Shown: positions 37,595-47,135 of the stretch, one piece after another
How the letters are laid out: every line of letters begins with the position of its first letter
Numbering within the stretch: position 1 is the stretch's first letter
Assembly: GCF_000016525.1 (NCBI RefSeq)
Contig: NC_009515.1
Location: forward strand, 186,001 to 250,000
Length of the DNA stretch: 64,000 bases
Direction: 5' to 3'
Origin: Methanobrevibacter smithii ATCC 35061
GTDB lineage: Archaea; Methanobacteriota; Methanobacteria; Methanobacteriales; Methanobacteriaceae
Translations under genes and position numbers: made by a program
The notes under the pieces: model-generated
The model's database searches: none
What the model was told of the DNA's origin: nothing
Seen by the model: the letters and a program-made list of their open reading frames with translations, nothing else

Positions 37595-38821
37595 ATGGGT
37601 GAAAAAAAGAAATTCATTAGGGATAGTGTCTATGGAGACATTAGCTTAAATAAATTTGAACAAAAAGTATTGGATATGCCTCAATTCCAACGTTTAAGAA
37701 GAATTAAACAATTAGGATTAATTAACTTAATTTATCCCGGTGCAAACCACACCCGTTTTGAGCATTCAATCGGAACAATGAATCTTGGATCCAAACTGGC
37801 TAACGAACTAGAATTAAGTGAAGATGAAATTGAACTTGTTAGAATCTCTGCTCTGCTTCATGATGTTGGACATGGTCCCTTTTCACATGTGTCTGAAGGA
37901 GTATTGTCATTTCCTCATGAAGAATTAACAAAATATGTTATTTCCAAAACATCAATGAGAGATTACCTTGAAGAAAAATTCGACATTAAGGAAATAAATA
38001 AAATAATTTCCGGAGAAGGGAAACTAGGTCCGATTGTATCCGGAGAATTGGATGTGGACAGAATGGATTATCTTTTAAGAGATTCCTATAATACCGGAGT
38101 TGCCTACGGAGTCATTGATTATGAAAGAATAATCTCCAATTTGAAGCTAACTAACAACTTAGTATTAGATATAAAAGGAGTTCAGGCTGCTGAAGGGGCT
38201 TTAGTATCCAGATATTTTATGTATCCCAGTGTATACCAGCACCATACAACACGTATTGCCAATTCAATGTTTAGAAGAGGTTTGAAAAAGTTAATAAACT
38301 CAAATGAAATAGACGAAAACGATATGTACAAATATGATGATATGGATATGGTCAGCATTTACAGAAATAGTGAAAATCCCTTTGTACGGGATATGATTAC
38401 CCGTCTGGACAACAGGGACTTATTTAAACGGGTAAAAGTTATTCGGCTGGAGAACTTTAAAAATCCTGAAAAATTATACAAAACTTCACAGGAAACCCTA
38501 AGAAAAGCTGAAGAAGAAATAGCTTATGATTTTGATATGGATAAAGATTATTTAACTATCAATATAGCTGAATATCCCCGTTTTGATGAAATGAAAACAC
38601 AGGTAAGCGTTGACGGGAAATTATACCCCTTAACTAAAATTTCAAATATCGTTGGAGCACTAAGTAAAGCAAGATTCAATATTCCTGACATTAGTGTTTA
38701 TGTGCCAAAAGAAGACAAAGCCAAATTCGAGAAACTTAAACTAGAAAATTACCTGGATTTACCTGAAATAAATAAGGATAAATTCCATGGCATTCATTAT
38801 GATCAAATCAAACTATTTTAG
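37595..38821 (+). CDS. HD-domain phosphohydrolase (dGTPase/SAMHD1-like)
   Basis: 408 residues. The HD metal site is complete: H57 in RFEHSIGT, H89-D90 in LLHDVGHGPFSH, and a later Asp in SGELDVDRMDYLLRDS. This organisation is that of the COG1078 family, related to dNTP triphosphohydrolases and SAMHD1. Substrate unknown; dNTP or another nucleotide is likely. ATG 37595 follows GGTGAT. First large gene of a plus-strand run reaching mobA. Confidence 0.88.
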   Translation: MGEKKKFIRDSVYGDISLNKFEQKVLDMPQFQRLRRIKQLGLINLIYPGANHTRFEHSIGTMNLGSKLANELELSEDEIELVRISALLHDVGHGPFSHVSEGVLSFPHEELTKYVISKTSMRDYLEEKFDIKEINKIISGEGKLGPIVSGELDVDRMDYLLRDSYNTGVAYGVIDYERIISNLKLTNNLVLDIKGVQAAEGALVSRYFMYPSVYQHHTTRIANSMFRRGLKKLINSNEIDENDMYKYDDMDMVSIYRNSENPFVRDMITRLDNRDLFKRVKVIRLENFKNPEKLYKTSQETLRKAEEEIAYDFDMDKDYLTINIAEYPRFDEMKTQVSVDGKLYPLTKISNIVGALSKARFNIPDISVYVPKEDKAKFEKLKLENYLDLPEINKDKFHGIHYDQIKLF

Positions 38822-38830
38822 GAGAATAAT

Positions 38831-39379
38831 ATGATAGTAGTTGGAATTACCGGAGCTAGCGGAGTGATTTATGGAATCAGATTGCTTAAAGCTCTAAATG
38901 GATTAAATATTGAAAACAGCTTAATTATAAGTGATGCTGCTAAAACTGTAATAAATCATGAAGTAAAAGAACCTATTGAAGATATAATCACTCTGGCAGA
39001 CAATTATTATGAATTTGACGATTTAACTGCATCCATCAACAGCGGATCATTTAAATTTGACGGACTGGCTATTGTACCATGTTCCATGAAAACATTATCA
39101 TCAATAGCTAACGGATATGCCTCAAATACAATTACAAGAGTAGCTGATGTAAGCCTAAAAGAACACAGAAAAACAGTTATTGTTCCTCGTGAAACTCCCC
39201 TCAGAAGCATACATTTAGAAAATATGCTGAATTTATCAAAAGAGGGTGCTGTGATTTTACCTGCAATGCCCGGATTTTACTCTGACAGCGATACTGTTGA
39301 TGACCAGATCAATTTTATTGTAGGTAAAATATTAGATTCACTGAATATTGAAAACAATATATATAAAAGGTGGGAATAA
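38831..39379 (+). CDS. ubiX: flavin prenyltransferase
   Basis: Makes prenylated FMN, the cofactor of UbiD-type decarboxylases. MIVVGITGASGVIYGIRLL is the FMN-binding N-terminus, and the C-terminal PRETPLRSIHLENMLNLS is diagnostic. 182 residues. Its stop directly abuts the cbiT ATG. The partner UbiD enzyme is not in the window. Confidence 0.95.
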   Translation: MIVVGITGASGVIYGIRLLKALNGLNIENSLIISDAAKTVINHEVKEPIEDIITLADNYYEFDDLTASINSGSFKFDGLAIVPCSMKTLSSIANGYASNTITRVADVSLKEHRKTVIVPRETPLRSIHLENMLNLSKEGAVILPAMPGFYSDSDTVDDQINFIVGKILDSLNIENNIYKRWE

Positions 39380-39943
39380 ATGTTAAATGATATGGACTTT
39401 ATTAAAACTTGTGATGTTCCTGGCCCTACCAAAGAAGCCATAAGAGCAATCATATTATATAAATCAGCTGTAACACCCAATGACGAAGTGGTGGATGTTG
39501 GCTGCGGAACCGGAGGAATTACATGTGAATTTGCCCAAAGAGCAAAAAAAGTAACTTCAATTGATACAAATCCTGATGCCATTAGCGTTACCAAACAAAA
39601 CCTTGAAAAATTTAATTTGGGAGATAATGTAGAGTTAATAAATGATTCAGGAAGTAATGCTCTGAAAAATATTGACAATATGGACATAGCTGTTGTTGGA
39701 GGCAGCGGCAGAGAACTTGAAGATATTTTGGAAATTATAGATTCCAAATTAAATCCTAAAGGAAGAATAATTGTTACAGCCATTCTTGTTGACACTAAAA
39801 TAGAAGCTATAAACAAATTAAAAAAGCTGAATTATAATCCTAAAATCATGGAAGTCAATATTTCAAATGGGAGAGTTCTTGACCGTGGGGTTATGATGAT
39901 AAGCGAAAATCCAATAGCTATCATTAGTGCAAATAAAAGATAA
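39380..39943 (+). CDS. cbiT: cobalt-precorrin-6B C15-methyltransferase (decarboxylating)
   Basis: SAM-dependent enzyme of anaerobic cobalamin synthesis. The N-terminal TCDVPGPTKEAIRA is typical of CbiT, and VDVGCGTGGITCE (about residues 38-50) is the SAM-binding motif I. 187 residues, so a free CbiT, not fused to CbiE. GGTGGG in the ubiX tail serves as ribosome binding site. Confidence 0.95.
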   Translation: MLNDMDFIKTCDVPGPTKEAIRAIILYKSAVTPNDEVVDVGCGTGGITCEFAQRAKKVTSIDTNPDAISVTKQNLEKFNLGDNVELINDSGSNALKNIDNMDIAVVGGSGRELEDILEIIDSKLNPKGRIIVTAILVDTKIEAINKLKKLNYNPKIMEVNISNGRVLDRGVMMISENPIAIISANKR

Positions 39944-39964
39944 AAAAATTTTGGAGATTATAAA

Positions 39965-40720
39965 ATGAAAAGAGACTGGAAAATAAAGTTTTCAATATTG
40001 ATGATTATTGCAGCTATTATTATTTTTGGAACCAATTACCTTGTCCTAAAAGACACACATAGTATTGTTTCATATGTCTGGCTGCACATAGGATTTATTC
40101 CTATAGACATTATCATTGTTGCATTTATACTTGAAGATATAATGAGCAGAAAAGAAAAAGAAGCTATTTATGAAAAGTTAGATATGCTTATCAGCACTTT
40201 CTTTACTGAAATAGGTAATGAATTAATAGAAGAATTCAGCAGTGCAAATGAATTTAAAGCTAGCACCAGTTATTTAAAAGCTATTCCTAATTGGGACGAT
40301 GCAGAATATGACAAACAGCTGAAAAAATTAAAAAATGCAAATATTGACTTTAATGTAGATATTGAAGGAGGCAAAAGAGCAGAATTTTTAATAAATCTTA
40401 GAACATTATTAAAATCCAAAAGAGAGTTTTTAATAAACTTAATCAACAATCCCCAATTATTTGAAAAGGAAGAGTTTTCAGGATTATTAATTTCAATATT
40501 GCACCTTGATGAAGAATTAGAGCACAGACCAGATTTAAATCAGATTACAGATGCTGATTTTAATCATTTAAATGGTGACATCAAAAGGATTTATTCAAAA
40601 TTGATATATGAATGGATTTATTACCTAAAATACCTCAATACTCATTATCCATATATGATTTCATTAATTATCCGTACAAATCCATTTGATGAAGATGCTG
40701 ATGTTCATATAAAAGATTAG
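39965..40720 (+). CDS. two-helix membrane protein of unknown function
   Basis: 251 residues with two helices near 10-30 and 37-57, a short lumenal loop and a long helical cytosolic domain (about 60-251) rich in Leu, Lys and Glu. No catalytic motif recognised. It is 21 bases after cbiT and 11 before mobA in the same run, so likely co-transcribed. I do not recognise the family. Confidence 0.7.
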   Translation: MKRDWKIKFSILMIIAAIIIFGTNYLVLKDTHSIVSYVWLHIGFIPIDIIIVAFILEDIMSRKEKEAIYEKLDMLISTFFTEIGNELIEEFSSANEFKASTSYLKAIPNWDDAEYDKQLKKLKNANIDFNVDIEGGKRAEFLINLRTLLKSKREFLINLINNPQLFEKEEFSGLLISILHLDEELEHRPDLNQITDADFNHLNGDIKRIYSKLIYEWIYYLKYLNTHYPYMISLIIRTNPFDEDADVHIKD

Positions 40721-40731
40721 GGAAATGCATC

Positions 40732-41346
40732 ATGAATAGTAAAAAACAGCATTCCTGTATCATTTTATGTGGCGGGCAAAGCAGAAGAATGGGTCAGGAC
40801 AAAGGATCTATGATTATTCAGGATAAACCTATGATTAATCATATCCTTTCAACATTAAATAATGAAATAAATGAAGTGATAATTGTTTTAAATAATAAAG
40901 ACCGTATTGACAAATATAAAAATTTCATTAAAAAAGAGGACTATAATTTTAAAATAACCTTTGCTGAAGATGAAATAAAAAATATTGGGCCGATGTCCGG
41001 AATATTGACCGGGCTGAAGCACATTACATCTGATTATGCTTTAATACTTCCCTGTGACAGTCCATATGTAACAGAAAAATTAATTGAAAATATTTTTAAT
41101 GAACTGGACTCAGACCATCAGGCTATTGTTCCCTATCATGACAGCAAAAATAAACTGAAAACAAGCGAACCCCTTCATTCCGTTTACAATAAAAATATCA
41201 TTCCTGAAATTGAAAAGCTGATATCTGATGATATATTGCATATTAAGGGATTAATAGAAAAAATAGATGCGAAATTTATATTAATAGACAATAAAAAATT
41301 ATTAAAAAAAGAATTTAGAAATCTTAATCGTCCATCAGACGTTTAA
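40732..41346 (+). CDS. mobA: molybdenum cofactor guanylyltransferase
   Basis: Adds GMP to molybdopterin for enzymes such as formylmethanofuran dehydrogenase. The nucleotide-binding signature LCGGQSRRMGQDKG is near residues 12-25 and LPCDSPYV near 102-109. 204 residues. Last gene of the run; its stop overlaps convergent rrp42 through TTAA (41343-41346). Confidence 0.93.
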   Translation: MNSKKQHSCIILCGGQSRRMGQDKGSMIIQDKPMINHILSTLNNEINEVIIVLNNKDRIDKYKNFIKKEDYNFKITFAEDEIKNIGPMSGILTGLKHITSDYALILPCDSPYVTEKLIENIFNELDSDHQAIVPYHDSKNKLKTSEPLHSVYNKNIIPEIEKLISDDILHIKGLIEKIDAKFILIDNKKLLKKEFRNLNRPSDV

Positions 41347-42131
41347 AGATATTCAACTAATTCTTTTGTTTTTGAAACTGCTTTATCAACACAGTAAAAT
41401 ATGTCTTCTTTTGTTAACGGTGAAATTCCACCTTTCTGCATAGCGCAAATATTACCATCTTTAGTAACACCTACATTTAAACGAGCACTAGCTACTTTTT
41501 CTTCATTTAAAGTAGGGTCTAAAATCAATTTATCCCCTATTTTAACAAAAGTACACATAGCCACTTCATTATTGATAGGTAAATCTATAGTGTTTTCATG
41601 GTCAAGTACAACTTCATCATCAGCAATACTTGCAGAAGGTAATTTGGTACTTTTTAGAGCAGCCATTACAGCAAGTTCACAGGCATCAAAAAGATTTCCA
41701 CAGTTATCTATAATATGCAAATCTATAAATAACATCCAAACATGTTTGCCTTCTTCAACACATAACTTATCCAAATCAACAAGTTCACTTTCACGAATTC
41801 CCCTGTCAACAACACGTGCAAGTTCAATTGAATCTTCACTTGGTGGTCCAGGTTCAAAAGTAGGATCAGCCATTGGCAGCATTTCACAGTTAGTCATTAA
41901 AACTCCCAAATCCGGAGTATCCGGAAATGGTGCACCAATTTGCGGTTTAATACCAACAATAACCTGAGTATCTCCTATTTTAACTCTTGCAGAACCTTCA
42001 GCTTTGGATATCACATCAGTTTCAATAGAAATATCCCTGTATTCATCAAGTTCCCTGCCATCTTCCCTTTTATCATTGACAGCAAGATTAATTATACTTT
42101 CCTTTGTAATTTCAGGTACAATATCAACCAT
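41343..42131 (-). CDS. rrp42: exosome subunit Rrp42
   Basis: Non-catalytic RNase PH-like subunit that pairs with Rrp41 in the hexameric exosome ring. 262 residues. REDGRELDEYRDISIETDVI and the GDTQVIVGIKPQIG strand mark the fold. ATG 42131 follows GAGTGATT; the GTG at 42140 belongs to that site. It overlaps the rrp41 stop region. No rpl37ae follows, unlike the order known in related methanogens. Confidence 0.96.
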   Translation of the reverse strand: MVDIVPEITKESIINLAVNDKREDGRELDEYRDISIETDVISKAEGSARVKIGDTQVIVGIKPQIGAPFPDTPDLGVLMTNCEMLPMADPTFEPGPPSEDSIELARVVDRGIRESELVDLDKLCVEEGKHVWMLFIDLHIIDNCGNLFDACELAVMAALKSTKLPSASIADDEVVLDHENTIDLPINNEVAMCTFVKIGDKLILDPTLNEEKVASARLNVGVTKDGNICAMQKGGISPLTKEDIFYCVDKAVSKTKELVEYL

Positions 42132-42132
42132 A

Positions 42133-42837
42133 TTAATCACTCATCTCAGCAGAATATTTTTTCATTAAAGCTTCTTTTTGGATTTCATTTACTTTCCTGC
42201 ATCCTTCCATAGCTAAATTAATTGCTTCTTCAAATTCCTCTTGAGATAAATCACCATCACTTTGTAATAAAGTAATTTCACCAGTTCTTGGCATCATAGC
42301 TATAGGAACATCAGCCTGTCCTTCCTTATCTTCAACTTCAGATAAATCAAGAATAATTTCATCATTTACCTTACCTGCAGCACATCCTACAACAATATCT
42401 TTCATAGGAATTCCAGCATCAACAAGTGCAACGGAAGCTGCAGTAATTCCAGCACAGCGTGTTCCCCCTTCAGCTTCAATTACTTCAATGTAAATATCCA
42501 CCATGGATCTAGGATAATTTTCCAACATTAAAGCAGGTCTTAATGCATCCGCAGTGATTTTGGAAATTTCAGAAGACCTTCTGTCTGGTCCCGGTCTTTT
42601 CCTATCATCTACAGAAAAAGGAGCCATATTATACCTGCACCTTATTACACCAGTATTTGGTTCAAGTAATCTTCTAATATATGATTCTCTAGGCCCGTAC
42701 ACTGCCACTAAAATTTTATTTCCACCAACTTCCAAATAAGCAGACCCATCTGCACGTTCAAGAACACCTGCTTCAATTTTTATAGGGCGTAATTCATTAT
42801 ATTTTCTGCCGTCCTCTCTTATCATTTCAGACATCAT
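42133..42837 (-). CDS. rrp41: exosome catalytic subunit Rrp41
   Basis: Phosphorolytic 3'-5' exoribonuclease. [20 protein letters not shown] is the N-terminal signature; [22 protein letters not shown] binds RNA, and [18 protein letters not shown] contains the catalytic Asp. 234 residues. GAGG stands 5 bases before the ATG. Upstream is rrp4, downstream rrp42. Confidence 0.97.
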   Translation of the reverse strand: MMSEMIREDGRKYNELRPIKIEAGVLERADGSAYLEVGGNKILVAVYGPRESYIRRLLEPNTGVIRCRYNMAPFSVDDRKRPGPDRRSSEISKITADALRPALMLENYPRSMVDIYIEVIEAEGGTRCAGITAASVALVDAGIPMKDIVVGCAAGKVNDEIILDLSEVEDKEGQADVPIAMMPRTGEITLLQSDGDLSQEEFEEAINLAMEGCRKVNEIQKEALMKKYSAEMSD

Positions 42838-42861
42838 ATCAACCTCATAATCATCAAAGAA

Positions 42862-43758
42862 TTATCTGTTATTCAATATATAAGAATTGCCAGAATTATT
42901 ACCATAGGACAAAGGTTTATCCTTTTTATTTTTCTTTTTTAATTCTTCAATTACTTTATAAAAATCAGTACTATCTTTTTTTGACTGTTCTTCTTTTTCT
43001 TCCTGTTCCAATTCTTCTTTGAAATTTTGAAGTTTAGGTTTTTCTAATTCTTCATAATCATCACTATAGTCATCTTCTTGTGGCAATTCACCATCAATAG
43101 CTAAAGATAGTTTATTTTTAACTTTATTTGTTAAACCGGAAGTATGAGCCTCAGCTTCAATCATATGGATAATATCTTTAGTAAGCTGTTCCATATCTTC
43201 CTCACCTTTAACCCAAACAAGACCATTTTGACCAACAATTATCTTACAATTGGTTTTATCCTTAATCATGTTGATCATAGAACCTTTTTTACCTATTAAT
43301 CTAGGAACTTTGGTTGGAGTAATATCTACAATTATTCCTCCTCTAAATTTACCCATTCCTCTGCCTTTTAAGCCCAGTTTGACTTTTTTAACTTCATCAA
43401 CATCAACAACTCTTAAAAATAGAACATCCCCAACATCAAATACCTTGTTGAGTTCTTTTTTCTCTCTTCCAAACACTTCAAAAGCAGGTAAAATTCCGGA
43501 ATATGGGGAATTAATATCTACATCCCACATGGAGAATCTGACATCTTTAATTTTACCAATAACTACATCTCCTTTTTTAGGAACATATTTACTTTTAAGA
43601 GGAATAACTCTAATTTTTTTATTCCTTAAAGAAACTAGTCCCATTAAAGAAGAACAAATTTTACCATTCTCTTTAAAGGTACCTCTTCCTGAGTAGTATT
43701 CGTCATCTGCCAATACTTCACCAGGAATAACTAAATCTTTATTTTCCACATATATCAT
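42862..43758 (-). CDS. rrp4: exosome cap subunit Rrp4
   Basis: RNA-binding cap protein with an N-terminal domain, an S1 domain (about 55-135) and a KH domain with [16 protein letters not shown] (near 153-168). At 298 residues it is longer than the usual 230-250 because of an acidic, Lys-rich C-terminal tail (from about 220) with low complexity, which probably is disordered. Confidence 0.95.
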   Translation of the reverse strand: MIYVENKDLVIPGEVLADDEYYSGRGTFKENGKICSSLMGLVSLRNKKIRVIPLKSKYVPKKGDVVIGKIKDVRFSMWDVDINSPYSGILPAFEVFGREKKELNKVFDVGDVLFLRVVDVDEVKKVKLGLKGRGMGKFRGGIIVDITPTKVPRLIGKKGSMINMIKDKTNCKIIVGQNGLVWVKGEEDMEQLTKDIIHMIEAEAHTSGLTNKVKNKLSLAIDGELPQEDDYSDDYEELEKPKLQNFKEELEQEEKEEQSKKDSTDFYKVIEELKKKNKKDKPLSYGNNSGNSYILNNR

Positions 43759-43788
43759 AAAAATCCCATAAGTTGAAAATTAATTTAA

Positions 43789-44490
43789 TTATTTGATAGT
43801 TTTCGTTTCTGCTTCACCACTTGAAATTTCAGCCATTTTAGCGGCGAAATCATCTTGAAGGCCACCAGGCATCTCAACAATGCCAATCCATGAACCGTCT
43901 TGCTGCCATTCTTCATTAAGAATTTCACCAAAATGATGGATTGCAGAGTAGGCTCCTCCTGCTGAAGAACCCGGAAGGCGAACAGCTACTTTAACTTTTT
44001 CAAACCTAATCGGAATAAGTGGTTTAATAGCTTTCAGGGCTGTTTGTACTTGTTGATCAACTGAAACAAAAGGATCAAATTTAACTTTAGCTTCATTAAC
44101 AGCATTTTCAATCCTTTGTGCAGGGTGAGGAAGACCTGATTGGGGATTAATAGCTTCTCTAGAAATTTTATTAATAACAAGTCTTCTTTTATCTTCCTGC
44201 ATTTGTCTTTTTTGTTCAGCAGTTAATTGAACATGTCCTTTTTCAAGTATAACTTTAGAAACTCCAATAGGGTCTGTAGTTTCAAATATTTTAAGCATAG
44301 CTTCTTCAGAAGCTTTATCTCCTTTTTTAGAGTCCTTAAAAATTTCTTCAACAGCTAGAAGATCTTCAATGGCCACATCCTGCCCATCAGGATTTCTAAA
44401 TTCTGCTGCTAAATCCGGATCGACCAATATTTCAAAATGTTCCCCACAATATTCATATTTAGCTATTATTGCTTCATCTACATTTACCAT
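43789..44490 (-). CDS. ribosome maturation protein SBDS
   Basis: Orthologue of the Shwachman-Bodian-Diamond protein, which helps eject aIF6 from the 60S-like subunit. [25 protein letters not shown] at the N-terminus and the central [23 protein letters not shown] region are typical. 233 residues, three domains. Standard position between psmA and rrp4. Confidence 0.96.
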   Translation of the reverse strand: MVNVDEAIIAKYEYCGEHFEILVDPDLAAEFRNPDGQDVAIEDLLAVEEIFKDSKKGDKASEEAMLKIFETTDPIGVSKVILEKGHVQLTAEQKRQMQEDKRRLVINKISREAINPQSGLPHPAQRIENAVNEAKVKFDPFVSVDQQVQTALKAIKPLIPIRFEKVKVAVRLPGSSAGGAYSAIHHFGEILNEEWQQDGSWIGIVEMPGGLQDDFAAKMAEISSGEAETKTIK

Positions 44491-44517
44491 TGAAAAAACC
44501 CCTAACCAATTAATTAT

Positions 44518-45270
44518 TTATTCTTCACTTTCCTCTTCACTTTCTTCTTCAGATACAACCTCATCAATGAAAGTCTGTACTTCTTCCTGAGAAAGTTTAG
44601 TGTATACTTCTTCACCACATTTAATAACAGCAATTTCAACATTGTTTGCAGTAGTTTCATGTTCAGTTGCTTCATTGATTGCTGTTAGTGCTAAATTAAT
44701 AGCTTCATTTAAATTCATGTCATCTTTATATTGATCTTCAAAGATATCCATAGCTGCAGATCTGCCTGATCCAATAGCAGTTGCTTTATATTCAATTAAT
44801 GCTCCACTAGGATCTGTTTCGAATAATTTGCAAATACCGTCATATACTCCACCAATGATTAAAGCAGAACCGAATGGCCTTACCCCACCGTTTTGAGTAT
44901 ACATCTGTAACATATCACATAATTTTTTAGATAAGCTATCTACCCTAATAGGTTCACTGTATGTGATTTTATTTATTTGAGCTTCCACTCTTGCTCTTTC
45001 AACTAAAGCTCTAGCATCAGCAACAAGACCTGAAGTTGCTGCTCCAATATGTTCATCTATTTTGAATATTTTTTCAATAGATGTTGCTTCAACTAAATTA
45101 GAAGTAGTTCTTTTATCAACTGCTAAAACAATACCTTCAGAACATTTAATTCCTATTGAAGTGGTTCCTCTTTTAACAGCTTCTCTTGCATATTCTACTT
45201 GGAAAAGTCTTCCATCTGGGCTAAATACAGTAATTGCCCTATCATATCCAGCATTTTGTAAAGGTTGCAT
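44518..45270 (-). CDS. psmA: proteasome subunit alpha
   Basis: Outer-ring subunit of the 20S proteasome. [28 protein letters not shown] is the alpha-subunit N-terminal helix and gate. It lacks the N-terminal threonine. The C-terminus is a long Glu-rich tail. 250 residues. GAGGTAT precedes the ATG; a TATA box (TTTTTATAGTAG, about 45315-45326) starts a separate transcript, because a 0.7-kb gap parts it from the RNase P genes. Confidence 0.97.
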   Translation of the reverse strand: MQPLQNAGYDRAITVFSPDGRLFQVEYAREAVKRGTTSIGIKCSEGIVLAVDKRTTSNLVEATSIEKIFKIDEHIGAATSGLVADARALVERARVEAQINKITYSEPIRVDSLSKKLCDMLQMYTQNGGVRPFGSALIIGGVYDGICKLFETDPSGALIEYKATAIGSGRSAAMDIFEDQYKDDMNLNEAINLALTAINEATEHETTANNVEIAVIKCGEEVYTKLSQEEVQTFIDEVVSEEESEEESEE

Positions 45271-45964
45271 AAATTAATACCTCACATTTTTTTAATATTA
45301 TAATAAACTTAAGTTCAACTACTATAAAAATACAATTATTTTAAAAAATAAACCAAATTCTCCATGAAATGGTATTTCATTACATATCTGTAATGATATA
45401 GTTTTTTAAATCTTTTTTCCATAAATTCAATTCATATTTATATGCGTATATTATTAATAAAGTTTTCTATTTTAAAATAACTAAAAGTTATTAAAAACTT
45501 TTTCATAACCAAACAGCAAAAAATTAAGGAAAAAACCAATTAATAATTCACTATTTAAAAGAAATTTTTTATCAATTTTCACTTTTAGTGTTTTGATAAA
45601 AAAGAGTCTAAATCTCATGGTTTTGTTTGTAAACTTTCCAATAGCTTACAAACGTTTTTAGACTCATAACAACTTTTTTTAAAATAATTTTTTTCACAGT
45701 TTACATAATAATAAAAGTAATAAAAAAATTATAAACTTTACCAAAAATAAACGGATGATGTAAAATGATAAAGTTAAATTTAAGTTTCACCTCTCCAAGA
45801 GGTGAATCATGTGTTAAATCATATAACAATAATTTTAGATGTAATTTTAATCATATTACATATTATTAATCTAATAAGATAAACGATTAAAATAATTGAT
45901 AGATGAATATAAAAGTTTTTGATTTTTTACGCCCACGAGCTGAAGTTTTGCGTAATTTTTCCTT
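45271..45964. other. 0.7-kb hairpin-rich non-coding insert in the superoperon
   Basis: Between psmA and rnp2. Contents: the psmA promoter (45290-45330); a hairpin TTTTTTATCAA / TTGATAAAAAA (45565-45600); a nested hairpin GAGTCTAAA / TTTAGACTC (45604-45612 and 45657-45665) with inner arms GTTTGTAA / TTACAAAC; TTCACCTCT / AGAGGTGAA with a 3-base loop (45786-45806); and TTACGC / GCGTAA followed by five T (45927-45960). Only a 34-codon ORF (45765-45869, plus) is present. A plus-strand small transcript is possible. Confidence 0.55.
45927..45962 (+). terminator. candidate plus-strand terminator
   Basis: TTACGC (45927-45932) and GCGTAA (45950-45955) arms, followed by TTTTTCCTTTTA. It is oriented for a plus-strand transcript although both neighbouring genes are on the minus strand. 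Confidence 0.45.
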
Positions 45965-46327
45965 TTATTTTTCAATAAATTTCTGACAGGCTTTGATAGT
46001 TCCGGATAAACCGATAGTTGAAACTGAAATATCTTTTCTATTATGTTTATAAATTAAAGCAAGAGAAGCCCTTACCTCATCAACATACTCTCTTTGGCAG
46101 CGAAGAATTGCCTGATAATGATTATACTCATCGGTTTTTTCAAGCTCATAAAACTTCATAACCCATAAACTAAAATTGCCTGTTCCATTTTCACCAAAAA
46201 AGCGAATACATCCATTCCAAACAATATTAACCAAATCATCTTTAGAAATAACACTTTTAACTTTAATATCCAATGCCAAATACCTGTTATTTTTCCTAAG
46301 TGTAGGGGGAAGAACCTTAAGCTTCAT
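45965..46327 (-). CDS. rnp2: ribonuclease P protein component 2 (Pop5)
   Basis: Pop5 homologue, works with Rpp30 on the catalytic domain of RNase P RNA in tRNA 5' maturation. The LPPTLRKNNRYLALDI start and WNGCIRFFGENGTG stretch are characteristic. About 120 residues. The second of two ATGs (46327) fits the GGAGGT spacing. It overlaps the rnp3 stop by 11 bases. Confidence 0.92.
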   Translation of the reverse strand: MKLKVLPPTLRKNNRYLALDIKVKSVISKDDLVNIVWNGCIRFFGENGTGNFSLWVMKFYELEKTDEYNHYQAILRCQREYVDEVRASLALIYKHNRKDISVSTIGLSGTIKACQKFIEK

Positions 46328-47021
46328 CATTAACCTCCCTAACTCCTTTTAAAACCATGTTTTTCCTGTTTTTATTAAATTCCAAAATGTTTTCAGCTGA
46401 GGTAAATGATTTGTCAATTTCACTTTGAGTTAATCCAACTGAAAGAAATACTGAGCTGAAATCTTTAGTTGTCTTAATATCAAAAACGGACTCTGCTCTT
46501 GAAGACAAAATTAACGGGAAGTCAAATTTCTTATGTAATGAAATTACATCCTTAATATTAGCTATTGTTTTAGCCCTATATGTTAAATAAGATTTCAAAA
46601 TATCTATAAAGCAAATTTCAACAGCTACATTATTATTCAAAGATTCTTTAGCCAAAACCTGATTAAGACCACTGTCATATCGTTTTAAATAAGGTCTTGA
46701 TAAAACATCCAACTGGATATTTTCCAAAACAGCCCGATTTACTTTTAAATCTCCACCAATTACACTAATGCATGATGATTTATTTCTGAACTTTCTGGCT
46801 ATTTTTCTAATTTCATTAACATTGCCGGAATCTATTTCTAAAGTATAATCTATGCCAATGTCCAAATTATCCTGCAAATCCTTTTTAAACTCTAAAGCTT
46901 TGGCAAATTTATTTTGATTATAAGAAAAATTAATATGATCCCAACCATACTTTGAAGCTTCCTCAGCTAATTTCAAATTATTATCATAGCTGTTTCCTTT
47001 AACATTTAAATCAAAAAACAT
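46317..47021 (-). CDS. rnp3: ribonuclease P protein component 3 (Rpp30)
   Basis: Rpp30 homologue with a TIM-barrel fold: MFFDLNVKGNS start, CISVIGGDLKVNRAVLE and LILSSRAESVFDIKT near the C-terminus. 234 residues. It heads the RNase P pair and normally the whole exosome superoperon. Confidence 0.93.
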   Translation of the reverse strand: MFFDLNVKGNSYDNNLKLAEEASKYGWDHINFSYNQNKFAKALEFKKDLQDNLDIGIDYTLEIDSGNVNEIRKIARKFRNKSSCISVIGGDLKVNRAVLENIQLDVLSRPYLKRYDSGLNQVLAKESLNNNVAVEICFIDILKSYLTYRAKTIANIKDVISLHKKFDFPLILSSRAESVFDIKTTKDFSSVFLSVGLTQSEIDKSFTSAENILEFNKNRKNMVLKGVREVNDEA

Positions 47022-47112
47022 TTTAAAAATCCTATTGAATCATTTATATTAAATATTAAATTTTATTTATTATTAATAGTTATGGAAAAAGCATTAAAAA
47101 AAAGAAAATAAA

Positions 47113-47134
47113 TTTTTGTAGACTACTACAAAAA
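47113..47134 (-). terminator. terminator of the small membrane gene
   Basis: Arms TTTTTGTAG and CTACAAAAA with loop ACTA, followed on the minus strand by TTTATTTTCTTTTTTTT. It lies directly after the stop codon of the gene at 47136. Confidence 0.65.
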
Positions 47135-47135
47135 T

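Noticed and set aside
39277-39816. 179-residue minus-strand ORF
   Set aside because: Antisense shadow of cbiT; Ser/Leu-rich composition typical for reverse frames here.
41401-41967. 188-residue plus-strand ORF
   Set aside because: Antisense shadow of rrp42.
43250-43696. 148-residue plus-strand ORF
   Set aside because: Antisense shadow of rrp4 with low-complexity Ser/Leu/Pro composition.
45765-45869. 34-codon ORF on the plus strand in the superoperon insert
   Set aside because: No ribosome binding site and no recognisable sequence; the region is dominated by hairpins, so it more likely is an RNA or spacer. Kept only as part of the finding on the insert.
45271-45964. RNase P RNA or SRP RNA in the large gap beside the RNase P protein genes
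   Set aside because: No conserved GAGGAAAGTC-type core or long GC-rich helices; G+C is as low as in other spacers.
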